21,801 bases of DNA. It comes from Didymodactylos carnosus (lineage: Eukaryota; Rotifera; Eurotatoria; Philodinida; Philodinidae). Where the stretch lies: contig CAJNOQ010003009.1 in the NCBI GenBank assembly GCA_905250885.1, positions 1 through 21,801 of the forward strand, written 5' to 3'. This document shows, one piece after another, positions 1 through 11,300 of the stretch. Position 1 is the first letter of the stretch; every line of letters begins with the position of its first letter. The notes under the pieces were generated by a model. The model searched no databases. It was not told the DNA's origin and saw nothing but the letters and a program-made list of their open reading frames with translations. A program made the position numbers and the translations under genes.

Positions 1-472
1 GAGCTGGGAGATGTTTCATTTTGATCAGAAATGTGCGGGCTACAGTTGTGCCTTATTAAGAAAGGTTTTGGTTGTTCTTTAGAGTTTCTGGAAAGCTGGT
101 TTTCCAGAAAACCGTCTCTGGAGGCCTACAGTTCGTCTCATCTTGATATTCGAAATCAGCACGGTCGACTACCTATAGTCTACTAGGTTTCGGCTCGAAA
201 GCGATTGGTCAGTTGGGAACGTTTCCTCATGAGTATCTGAAGTTTATTAATTAAGTTTAATTGGCTATTTTTTTCAAACTAATGAGAAAACGTACAAAGT
301 CCTGGTTGGAGAGCGATAAAAATACTTCTGGTTTTTGTAATTACATAATTTCAAACATCTTTTCTTTTAAAGAAAAGTAAATTTGATGAGGGAGATACGT
401 TTGGACAGGATGGACATTACAAGAGCTTTTTTGGTGATATTTGATATTTAAATTTTTTCTCAGTCAAATTGA
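1..472. other. Left end, no gene recognised
   Basis: Positions 1-240 are GC-richer than the rest of the left flank and include GGTTTTCCAGAAAACC-type inverted repeats near 100-116. The phrase TCTCTGGAGGC resembles part of the intron 2 MITE. Possibly the edge of another decayed repeat. Confidence 0.35.
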
Positions 473-705
473 ATGCTAAACATTTTATTTTCTACGGCTT
501 TTGAAGTTCAGACTTGTCTCTTTCAATCAGAAAAAGAATTAACTTTCTACAATGTTTTTGGGCGGAGAATTATGGTTGGAGATTTTGGCAAGGAGACTTT
601 TGCATCGTAGGTTATTTAGACTATAAAATAGAAAACCTCACCTGCGCCATTGGATGGTTGAACATAGCAAATGACCACGAAACATGTCAACAGAATTGTT
701 GCTAA
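473..705 (+). other. Doubtful coding remnant or terminal exon
   Basis: Two overlapping open stretches exist: 473-610 (45 residues, ATG start, ending GDFGKETFAS) and 505-705 (66 codons, six cysteines, ending CQQNCC). AATAAA follows at 821 and 849 on the same strand. This could be the last exon of a plus-strand gene off the left edge, a small secreted protein, or chance. I recognise neither reading. Confidence 0.2.
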
Positions 706-709
706 TACT

Positions 710-2334
710 TTACTATTCATATTGATGATGTTTAGTTCAAACGACTTGGAGGCGATCAATAAGTATTCTGATATTGTTGTTGAAGAACGGAAACTAGGTG
801 TAGTTGAATATGATGATGTTAATAAAATATATATATTCTAAAAGCTTCAATAAAATGTCAATAATCTTCTGTTAATGTACAATATTAAAGTTTTTTTTCT
901 TTGCTTTTTGATGTACTTATAATTTATATATATATAAAAAATATGATGGCAAAGACAATAAGAAGAGGAAGATGTTTAGGTAACAGATTGTTCATTATTT
1001 TTATACAAACATCGAAAAACACCATCGATATGGGAAAAAAGAAAATGAACTGAATCATCTTCAAAATAAAAGCTTTTTGTGTGCAAATGAAAAAACATTT
1101 TCAAATAGTAGTAACTTTATGATAAACAGCAAGACGAGCACCGTACAGAAAACATATTTTCAACGTGGACAAAATAATAGCAAAAATCTATAGTAACAAA
1201 TATAGGGATTTTATCTGAATTAACACTTGTAGAACAAAGAAAATAAAACTTTTTTTTCATTATCATTATCACACAGATGTTTTTTAATAATGACACTTTG
1301 ACATACTGAAAGAGACCTATTAAAAAAGCTATAATATCACATTACAGTAACATTTTTCGTTTGATATCCTTTAAAAATAAAAAAAATATTTTGAAGGACA
1401 TTTAGATCATAAAAGATAGCAGTGAAATGTACTTAAATTATTCTATCGAATATGTACTAAATTGATTTAAAACAACGATAAACGTTGTTTAAACATTAAA
1501 AGTAGTACAAACAACATCATTTTGCATTGATGAAACATTCAGCTGTATCCTGATATTGTTATCGTTCATGTAGAATTATGTATATAAAACATTTAGCTTA
1601 TGAAGTTAGTGAAAGTTTACTAAAATATCATAGTGTCTTCATCAATAACAGATATGGTAAATTTATAGAAAGTGTCATTTTTATTATGAAATAGTTTTGT
1701 TTTTCTATTCTATTGTTTGTCACACTTGATATCATATGGAAATCATTTGATATACTATTTTAAGAGAAAAAAATGAATAATTCTGGAAAATATTTCTCGG
1801 AAAATATCGTTTTGCTGATGAACAGTTTATAATACTATTTTTATTATCATTATAGAGATAAATGATATTAAATATAAAGCAATCGTTTCTGATTAGAATA
1901 AATCTGCATTGCTTGCCTATTATTTATTTATTGAAAAAAAATAACATTCTTAAAACACGTTTATTCTTTCAAACAGCAGTCGGTAAGAGACTTTTGATAA
2001 GAGTCTACCGTATCAATTTATGTGATATGATTTTAAAATATATATACATATATCTATATCAATAAATAATTCTTTTTATTGTTAGATTTTCGAAAAATTT
2101 TACCGATCATTCATAATCAATTTTGTTTCATAACCGCTCTTTACTTACAGAGCAGTCCAAACCTTACAAACATAGACTTTTGTGTAACTAAAGGTGATTA
2201 TAAAATGTTTTTATCAAGTCCAAACACAATGAATATCAAAGTCATTCATCACAATCCATAGCTGTAAAAGGTATTCGCATGAATTCAACAAATAAGAGTA
2301 CATGATTAACTTTGGTACGTCTGAGAATAGAAAG
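710..2334. other. AT-rich intergenic region, nothing recognised
   Basis: Short open stretches here are isoleucine/leucine/tyrosine-rich noise of AT-rich DNA. Only simple TA/AT runs (around 829-838, 926-935 and 2036-2060) and poly-T tracts stand out. Confidence 0.5.
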
Positions 2335-2340
2335 TTTATT
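2335..2340 (-). promoter_or_regulatory. Polyadenylation signal of the EGF/CTLD gene
   Basis: AATAAA on the minus strand (TTTATT on plus) lies 53 bases past the stop codon, a normal spacing for a short 3' UTR in a compact genome. Confidence 0.6.
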
Positions 2341-2392
2341 TAATTTTTCATCATCATACACTGGTTTCCATACGTAATTATTTGATAAATTG

Positions 2393-5300
2393 TTATTCTT
2401 GATTTCCATTCATAATATTCATAATTCTCTTGCAAAACATCAATAATAGAATAAACAGACTACAATTGAGTGCCACTAATACTAGAGCAACAATAACTTT
2501 CAGTTTTATACTTGACGATATGGTTGGATTAGGTGATGCTAATACGATGTGGGGTGTGGGTGTTTGTGAATATGATGTAAGCCCCACATGTTCTTGATAT
2601 TCTTCGGATAAATCTGCTGGAAGTCGATCATACTCTAAATAAATAATGCTTAGAAACTTGAAAACATTGACCGTTACAAAACTACTCAAACTCTGCTAAA
2701 AAATATTACTGAGAAAACATATCTTCAAGAATTCTAAGAAGATTTGACTGATTCACCTTTTTTACACTTTTATTTTGTCTTTCAAGCTATTATAACACGT
2801 TGAGCAATGAAATTATTTGCAGAAAGACTGCAGCCAAGTGAATTAAAACATGATGATTGTCAAAAAAAATGTCTTATTATTTGGCATTAAATAACTCTGT
2901 CAATTAATAATTCTTTAAGACATTCTTTTCTCACCAGTTTAATGGTATGCGCTTCTTGCTTTTTTCCATCTAGTTGGAAAACGTAGAGAGAAGGTTCGAT
3001 TGAGTTCAAGTTTACATTAGAGATAGAATATTAAAAAAGAAAACCAATCAATTTTTGCTCAGAGTTTTGTAATATGTTCAAATAGAGATTCTATGGAAAA
3101 ACTCAGTTTACATCAAATTTGGTACCGACAAAACTTTATTCTAATCACGGTCAAAATTTTACCACGAACACATAAAAAATCATATCTCAGAATGTCATTG
3201 TTTCTTTCTGAGTTATAATATTTTACAAATGTTTTTTATTATTCTTCCATATGTCGAGAAGGAAGAATCAAAATTCAATACAACATTTTGTATTTTGAGA
3301 CATTACTTATTACGTATTTGTAATCAAAATTTGATCACGACTGAATGAAGTTTTGATGGTGTCAGAATATGCATCGACTCGACTGAGTCGACTTTTCAGT
3401 TAGGAATGTTACATCACAAATAAAATGTCACTTTTTCTCACGGCTTTTGATAAAAACGATCATAACACGATCCCAAAAATATCATGGAAAGCTGAGAGGT
3501 GTCTTATGGTGTAGCGAACTTTTTGCTCTATAATATAAATTACCTAACAAAAAAAAAATTTTTAAAAACTAAAAAGATAGAAAAAAACATCCGAAAATTA
3601 AAAACTAGATTCTTTTTAGCGTGAAGTAACGACCTTTAACATCTTGTATCTTCTCATGAAAAAGTTGATGAGAGCTCAGAGTGGTCTTATTTTTTAGAGA
3701 ATAATTCTCTCTGTAATCACTCCATAATGCCGTGGAAAATGAAAATTTTTGATTTTTTTATCAAAAAAGGGAAGGTTTGGACCGCTAATTTAACGTACCT
3801 GTAGCGATTGATGATGCTTGATATGAAGATTTCTGAATCTCAACATTTATCATTTCTGATTCTATGACAGGCTGTTGTTGGCGAATATCTACGGACGACA
3901 TGATTTGTTGTGGATAAGTTTGTGTGACATCGGATCCAACTAATGTTGTAATAGTTTGCCTTCTATCAAAAAAATTGTTGAGTTTTAATGCTCCTGGTTT
4001 AGACAAAAGTAATGGAGAGTTTGTTGTACGTAATGTTGAAGGAGGAGTCCATCTCCAGTCCGATGGAAATAGATAATTGAGAAGATGATGTGATGCTGAT
4101 GATTTCTAGAATAAAAAAATGTACAAATACACATTGTAAAAAATAACGTGTGTAAATGACATATATAAAGTGAACGTCACGTCGATTCACAATGACCGTC
4201 TAGTGAATGCATGGCGTAGGTGTGTAAAGTACACACTGAGAAGTGCCCACCTGGCTCTACACACTGAGACCAATGATATAGTCTACTTATCTAAACTATC
4301 GGTGCGGGAAATGCCTCAGATTCATCAACTGATTGTTCAAATCTACCATATGGCGATGTTTTTTTTCACTTTTTTTCTCATCTGTTTTTGTTGGAAACGG
4401 CAGCATATATACTTTCGAAGATGGTGATCATGATTCTGAAATTAATTTTTCATTTGATGCAGTAGTTCGGGAGAAAAATGAAATCTAACTAACTTTATTT
4501 CTCTTCCATTTTTCCTCTCCTATTTATTTTACATGCGTAGGGAGTTGGGCAGGCTTATAGACTATATCACTCAGAAATTAAGTGACGATCGTGGATAGCA
4601 CAAATAAAAAACAAACTGCTCGGGTGTCATCTCCCAATGGAGATACTTGTACTGACCTTGAGAAGTATAACAGCTACACTAAACAAAGTTCCTACTAGTC
4701 CTGTAACAAAATTTGATCTTCTAACTGCACTCTGCAATCAATCAAAACCTTCTTTCATAGCAACCACAGAGACTTGGCTTGATTCTACAATTCTAGACGC
4801 CAACATTTCTATTACTGGATATAACATTGAACATTTAGATAGAAATAGAGAAGGAGGAGGATGTATGCTTTATTTACAGGACCATCTAACCGTAAAACGA
4901 TTAACACATCTAGAAAATAAACATTTTGTGGTTATGTTTTTTGAGATATTAATTCCAAAAATCGGTCGAATTTTCTCTTCACTGATTTATCGTACGCCAA
5001 GTATGGCAATGATGAGACACATGAATACATACAGTTTCTAACAGAAACAATTTACGACGTATTCCGAATCCAAAACTACGATGCCTTTCTTTTAACAGGT
5101 GATTTCAATGTGCACTGTGAAGACTGGTGTAATACTCACGCCTCAACAGTTGTCGGAAAAAAGTTTTTTGACTTTTGTGAGATACTTAATTTCAAACAAT
5201 TAGAATTCAGCAAGAATAAGTAGTGACGGCCAAACAAAAACAGCGCTCGACCTTGTATTCACCAGTTCTAACACTATAATTAATAAAATAATAGCGAAGG

Positions 5301-8300
5301 ATCGTTTGTGTACGAATTGTGATCATAAAATTGTTAAAATTTAATTGCATCAGCTATCGATCGTTTCCTACCGTTAACACGGAAAATTTATAATTATAAT
5401 GCTCCAGACTGAAATTACTTTCATTATAATCTAGTACAAATTCTTAACATAGTCATATCACCGGATCGAAAAATTTGAAAAGCTTGTCCGGTCAAAACCG
5501 ATTGCACATTCGTCTTCTCTATAGTTGATTATGTGGTACGCGATAACTTCTGGATCGGGGTACTTTAGAAAAAATTTTCGACATCGTTTTGCCTTTGCGG
5601 TAATTTTTACGGTAACTTTTTGAAAAATTTTTGAGCAAGATCATGGGAAATTTTTTTTCTAAAGTACCCCGATCCAAAAGTTATTGCGTAACACATAATC
5701 AACCATGGAGAAGACGAATCTGTAATTGGTTTTGACCGAACAAGCTTTAAAAATTTTTCGATCCGATGATATGGTTGCTATTCTTTTTTTATATTAGTAT
5801 AAACGAAAAAGTACTGATATTGGAATCTAGCATACTAAAAGCAGTTGATAAGTGTATTCCGTCAAAAATTATTCGACTTTACTAGAATGATCAGCCGTGG
5901 TTACACAACATCAACGTTTTTTGCATAGAAAGAAAAAACGTCTATTGTTCGAATCATATAACAAAAGCTAACATTTTAAATACTCACTTTGCTAACATCT
6001 GTACGATGGATAAAGCTGATTATTTTAGGAATATTTCATCAGATACACTTATCTCAACGGCTCCTCCTCTGCAACTATTTACATTCTCTCTTCAAGAGGT
6101 TGAAAAATGCTTAAGTAAGGTAAATCCGAACAAGGGCACTAGTCAAGATATAACGTCAAAAATTCCTTTAGAATCTGCACCTGTTATAGTTAACGATTTC
6201 ACTCATATCTGCAATTTTTCTCTGTTGAACGGTGTATTTCAGATAAATGGAAAATAGATGCTATTCATCCTCTTTTCAAAGATGGCGATAGTACACTTGC
6301 CACTAACTACAGGACCATAAGCTTGCTACCAGCAATGTCTAAAATTTTAGAGCATCTCATTTTCAATAAATTGTATGATCATGTGAAAAAACATAAATTG
6401 TTAACACCGCTCCAGTCAGGCTTCATATAAGGTGACTCGACAGTGAATCAATTAGTCGATCTTGTACACGAGATTAGTGAAAACGTAGATAGGGGCAATT
6501 TTACTCTTGCTGTATTTCTTGATTACTCGAAGCGTTTGATAAGGTCTGGCACGCCACTTTACTTTAAAAATTAAAAAGGGGGTGTCAGATGAATTACTGG
6601 AGTGGTTCTCGAGCTACATGAGTAATCGACAATGTGTTACAGTTGTCAACGGTTAACATCCGTTCCACTGCCGATAAATAGAGGAATACCCCCGGGGTCC
6701 ATTCTTGGACCGCTGCTATTCCTTCTGTTTATTGATGACATTGCTTTGCAAACACAATCTAAAATACGATTATTTGCCGATGATACGTCCCTATACCACA
6801 GTGGTAACGATATTTTAACTGTAACTAGCATCATTAATTCTGACTTAGAAAGTATAAACAAATGGTCAAAATTTTAGCAATCACCTCTAAACGCAAAAAA
6901 CTGTGTAGGGATGTTATTTGGTCAAGTAGCAATTGCCTCTTTTCTTTTCCATGATAGCTCTCTTCTTAGTCTTGTTGATCATCACAAACATCTCGGTGTT
7001 TTTCTTAAGAGTTCGTTAGACTGGTCAATTCACATTCGTTATGTATTAAAAAAATACAATTACACGCTTTACCATATGCGTAGACATAAACATATTTTGA
7101 GTACATCGACCCTCGATCAGGTATTTAAATTATAAATTCTGCCAGTAGTCACTTATGCTGGCATTGTTTACTCTCTTCTCAAACAAATTCATTCTAAAAC
7201 AGCCTTTATTGATACAATTCCGTCCTATCTAAGACCTATTTAGGGTTTGTAGTATTTAGCATCTCTGATTGTTAGTGGAGCAATGCATTTATCATCAAGA
7301 GAAAAAGTGTTTAAAAATTTAGGTTGGATTCCGTTAAAACACATCTATAAAATTTACAAAATAATTCTTTTCTTCAAAATAAAAAACGGTCTTATACCCA
7401 CTTTTCTTTCTACACGTATTCCTAAACAACCAATTGTTACTACATCTTTACGCTCAAAAGAGAGAGGTCAAGTAAACGTATTTCGTACTCGCACAGGAAA
7501 ATTCAAAAACACTTTTTTTCCTTGGGTGGTGAGACAATGGAATATATTGCCTGTCGAACTGCAAAACATAACAAAATTAAAAAATTTCGAATAAAAATTT
7601 ATGATTTCTTTATTCCATATTACAAGTGGCCACGTTTTAAACTCAGTGAGCGTAAATATGACTGCATTCTAAAGCAAATGAGAGTCAACTTCTCTCGACT
7701 AAATTATGATCTTTTTCAAAAAATATTTGAGTACTAGTCGCTTTTGCGCTTGCGGAAAATAGAGTCAGTCAAACATTTTCTGTTGGAATATCCACGTTAT
7801 CAGCATCAACGACAAACACTTATTTCTGACTGGTCATCTCTAGTACATACTATCTCTTTTACGCCTGCAAATATACTATTTTTAGAAAAATTTGACAAGT
7901 TAGCAATTTGCATAATTCGCAAATCTGTCAGCTACATTTCTTTATTACTAACCATATAAAAAATACTGAACGTTTTTGAACTCAGACAATCTCTTAACCT
8001 GTCTCTACTGTGCCATATTTACCCTTCTCCTCTTCAGTTGTCTTTCTTTTTTCTTTTTTCCTGATTTTGCTTTTATTTGTTATACTTATACCTTCTCATC
8101 TTCTTCTTTCTACTCGTTTCTCCTTTACTCTTATATTGCAAACTTACTTTTTTTAAAGAAAGAGCAATTTGATACGCTAGATTATTCATAAATTTCACAA
8201 CTTCATTTATTTCTTACTAGCTACAACCTAAACATAAAACGTTTTTAAACCAAAATTTTTCTCTCCTTTCTTTCGTTTTATCCAGCTTCTTTTTCTTTTT

Positions 8301-11300
8301 CTTGTTGTTTTGTTGAACAGTCAAAATGATATCAAGGGTCTATTCCTCTTAATTCCTTTTGCTGTTCTATACTTATTCGATGGAAATTCTTTTCTTTTTC
8401 TTCTTGTCTATTTTTTATAAATAAAGGTTATACTAAGAAATCTTTTTAACACCCCTAACTCTTCACACACCGAAATTGACTATCTAGAAAAGGTGCACAC
8501 TTTTCGATGTTAAGTGAACGTTTAGAAGATTTACACATCTAGTAACACACTTTATTTTTTACTGTGCAGTCAAAACAAGATAGATAACAGAAAATTACTT
8601 GAGAATAAATTAATGAAATATAGGGCGTATACTACAACACTTATATTTTTCGCTAATATTTAACTTACTTCAGGATTCGGAACTGTAGTAGTTGCTAATA
8701 AGTTCATGGTAGAAAGATTGTTTCTATTATATTGAAACGAGTAATCATTGTTGTCTATCTTCTGATGGGCACTATTGTAATTTGTCATATGATTCCATAC
8801 AATACGTGTTTGCAATGGTTTTTTGTTCACTGTTATGTCCGCTGATTTTACAATATTGGATGAAAAGTTGACAAAATCTGTCATTGGATGATCTTCTCCA
8901 TAATGATAAAGATGATGAATATTTATTTGAAAATGATGATGACCTGACGAATTTAATGAATTGTTTTGTGATGTATCGAGAGATAAAGTATAGGGTGATT
9001 CAGGTGTAGTTGTTGTTTGATCAATATCAGAGATAGTTTTAGATGGATCTGAAAAAACATATGTAAGAGACGATAATAGTATAGGTGATAACCTTTAGCT
9101 TTGTTCAAGAACGGGAGAGAGAAATATATATAAAAATATCTAAGAATCGTCATATTTAATTTTGTTATGTTTTTCTCATTAAAAAAATTAGTCTACAGGA
9201 TGAACACGTACCAGCAAAACAGATGTATGGTAATGGTTTTATACAGTCTTCTGTGTGATAACAAAATGCTTCTGCCATTTTATTCATGGTGACACATTGC
9301 CGTTTTTTGTTGCTAGCTTTATTATAGTTATTGTTGTTATCTAATCCATCGCACCAAAAACGATGTTGTTCAGGAATGATTGCAAACATATAAACAGCAT
9401 TGTTTTCCCATTCGAAATTATGTTCTAAAAATACAAAAAACAAAAGAAATGTAAATATAAAAAGAAAAGTATCTGTAAATCTGTATAGCTTATTGAGTCA
9501 GTTAAGAAGAATAGTTTTACAAAGAATTTATTAGTTTTGCATAACAATTATCGATGATTTTAAAAAAGAAAATATTTTATATTGTTATTGTAGAAAAAAT
9601 ATGCTTAGTGCCTATAAGTTTAGTGTTTATTACAATATACCGCTTCTTAAATTGGACAATCCAATAAAAAAGTTTAATGCTGTTGTAACATTTAAATCAT
9701 CTGATAAAGCTCTCATTGCATGTGACAAATAATCCCATTCCCATTGTAAATTAATCGTAAATAATGATGCTAAATTATTTGAACAAAAATATCTTGCAGA
9801 TGGCCAAGTTTCTTGAACAAGAGAAAAAAAATAACAATAATCACGAAAATAGGTCCAATGATTTGAACAGCCTAAAAAAATAGAAATATATAATAGTAAG
9901 TTATAAGTTATGACTCAAAAACTGACGATTATTACCTGTCTGTTTTGTACTTGGTTTTTCACAAATGAAATATCTTTTATCCAAACATGGTCCATTTTGC
10001 AAGCATATATCTCGTGTTTGAGGATCAAGAGTGGCAAATACACAATTATCTTTTGCATAAATCTTTGGATAACTTTTACACCAGTTCGATGTCGATGAAC
10101 GAAAAACACCACGTAGACGAGCATCCCATTCAAATGAACCCTCTAAAAGCAGAGATGATGAGTGTTTATCCTTCTACTTTCAGTTAATAATCAGAACATT
10201 CGATAACAGTCGTCCCTATATATACCTTGAATGATATCGTTCGCCCCGATCCATACTGATGCATTAGTGCCCAAAATTTGTGCTATATTGACAGCTGTTT
10301 CTCGAGTTAATTTAGATGCTAATGCACCACCATTTTCTGAACAATTTTGTCTTGCATTCCACCACGCTTTTTCCACAGTGATCAATTTCCAACACAAGTT
10401 AGCATCAGCTCCAACTAAATTACTTTCTGGTACTTTATCCCAACCATAGCCACAACCTCAACGTTAAAAGTGGTCAGTTTATTGTATGACGAATAAAGTG
10501 AATAGTAGAAGCAACATACGTGAATTATCCTCATTAATTTGATTTCCTGAAGTGAAAGATGCACACTTATTTGCTCAAAAACGTTAACCTTCATCAACTG
10601 ACTACCTGGCATGCATTTATTATCTCCTGTTCCATTTGATTTGATGAATCCCTGTTGACAAATACAGCGATAAGAAGAACCATCTGGTATGCATAAACTA
10701 CCAGAACCGCATGGAGAAGGAAAACAGATTGCTGAAACAAAATATAGTTTATAGTGAAATATTTAGAAATCGAAGAAAAAAATTCTTACATTTTCCACAG
10801 TTTTTTCCTGTAAATTCTTTGCTGCAAACACATTCGTACTCATTTCTGTCCGATAAAATCCGACATTCACCATTGTTTAAACATAAATCCGGAGAACACG
10901 TTGCTAGTGAACAAAACGCATCTGTAGTATTCGGAAACTATGAAATAAATATTTTTTTCATTTTTCTGCATGCTTTATCAGAAATAAGATTTACTCATAT
11001 AGCTCAAAAATATTCTAACAGTACATTACAAACCTTCTTCGATGATCAGAAGTATTGCTAATTACAGAATTAGCTTTACATTCTTTACTAATTACGTAGA
11101 ATTTTAGCGATAATTTTCGATGCTGGTAAAGAATTCGATAAGCGTTTCAGTAACTGAGTCTCTTCTTGGAAGGAGTGCAACTTCTGGATCTCTGGAGGCT
11201 CATGGAGAACATCTTTCATATGAACAGATTCTGATCATTTCAGTTTGCAGAGACTCATTGAGTTATCTATATGAACAGGTTTTTAAAGCTACCATACAAG

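Larger units (their letters stand above)
2393..4105 (-). other. Exons 11-12: membrane-proximal stalk, transmembrane helix and tail
   Basis: Exon 11 (4105-3799) opens in phase 0 after a TTCTAG acceptor and encodes Ser/Thr/Gln-rich extracellular sequence with no recognised domain. Exon 12 (2634-2393) carries about 40 more polar residues, then a 24-residue hydrophobic helix around residues 1029-1052, a Cys-Lys-Arg stop-transfer and a tail ending NGNQE. Two out-of-frame open stretches overlap here (4190-3999 and the upstream part of 2689-2393); splicing shows them to be shadows. The 1164-bp intron between these exons shows no transposon I can name. Confidence 0.8.
4178..8511 (+). mobile_element. 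Decayed non-LTR retrotransposon (LINE) in antisense within intron 10
   Basis: The plus strand carries, in order, an apurinic-type endonuclease, a reverse transcriptase and a C-terminal zinc-knuckle-like region, then a T-rich 3' UTR with AATAAA at 8419-8424. The boundaries follow a 10-bp repeat, AAGTGAACGT, at 4168-4177 and 8512-8521, taken as a target-site duplication. The element is about 4.3 kb, or 4.0 kb without the MITE inserted inside it. Several frameshifts and stops show it is dead. It lies antisense to the host gene. The first 450 bp has no clear ORF1; it holds a 17-nt hairpin (4220-4236) and a repeated TACACACTGAG (4230 and 4258). Jockey/CR1/L2-like architecture is likely, but I cannot assign the clade. 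Confidence 0.8.
4136..8562. repeat. Short inverted repeats flanking the LINE (older palindrome split by it)
   Basis: GTAAAAAATAACGTGTGT at 4136-4153 pairs with the reverse complement of 8545-8562 at 17 of 18 positions, and 4148-4157 also pairs with 8529-8538 at 9 of 10. Both lie just outside the candidate LINE target duplication. If the LINE and one copy of the duplication are removed, an imperfect palindrome of about 83 bp remains in intron 10, perhaps a small MITE. Confidence 0.55.

Noticed and set aside
4170..4427. Plus-strand 85-codon stretch as LINE ORF1
   Set aside because: No zinc-knuckle, RRM or coiled-coil feature and no good start; it is probably 5' UTR or a decayed fragment.
7976..8191. 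Hydrophobic Phe/Ser/Leu-rich open stretch that could pass for a membrane protein
   Set aside because: It lies in the pyrimidine-rich 3' UTR of the LINE, where TTC/TCT-rich DNA gives such translations by chance.
8953..9153. Minus-strand open stretch of 66 codons
   Set aside because: It overlaps exon 10 in another frame and starts inside the intron; the correct frame gives the stalk.
10415..10612. Minus-strand open stretch of 65 codons
   Set aside because: It runs across two short introns and the microexon in the wrong frame; it is a shadow of the EGF/CTLD gene.
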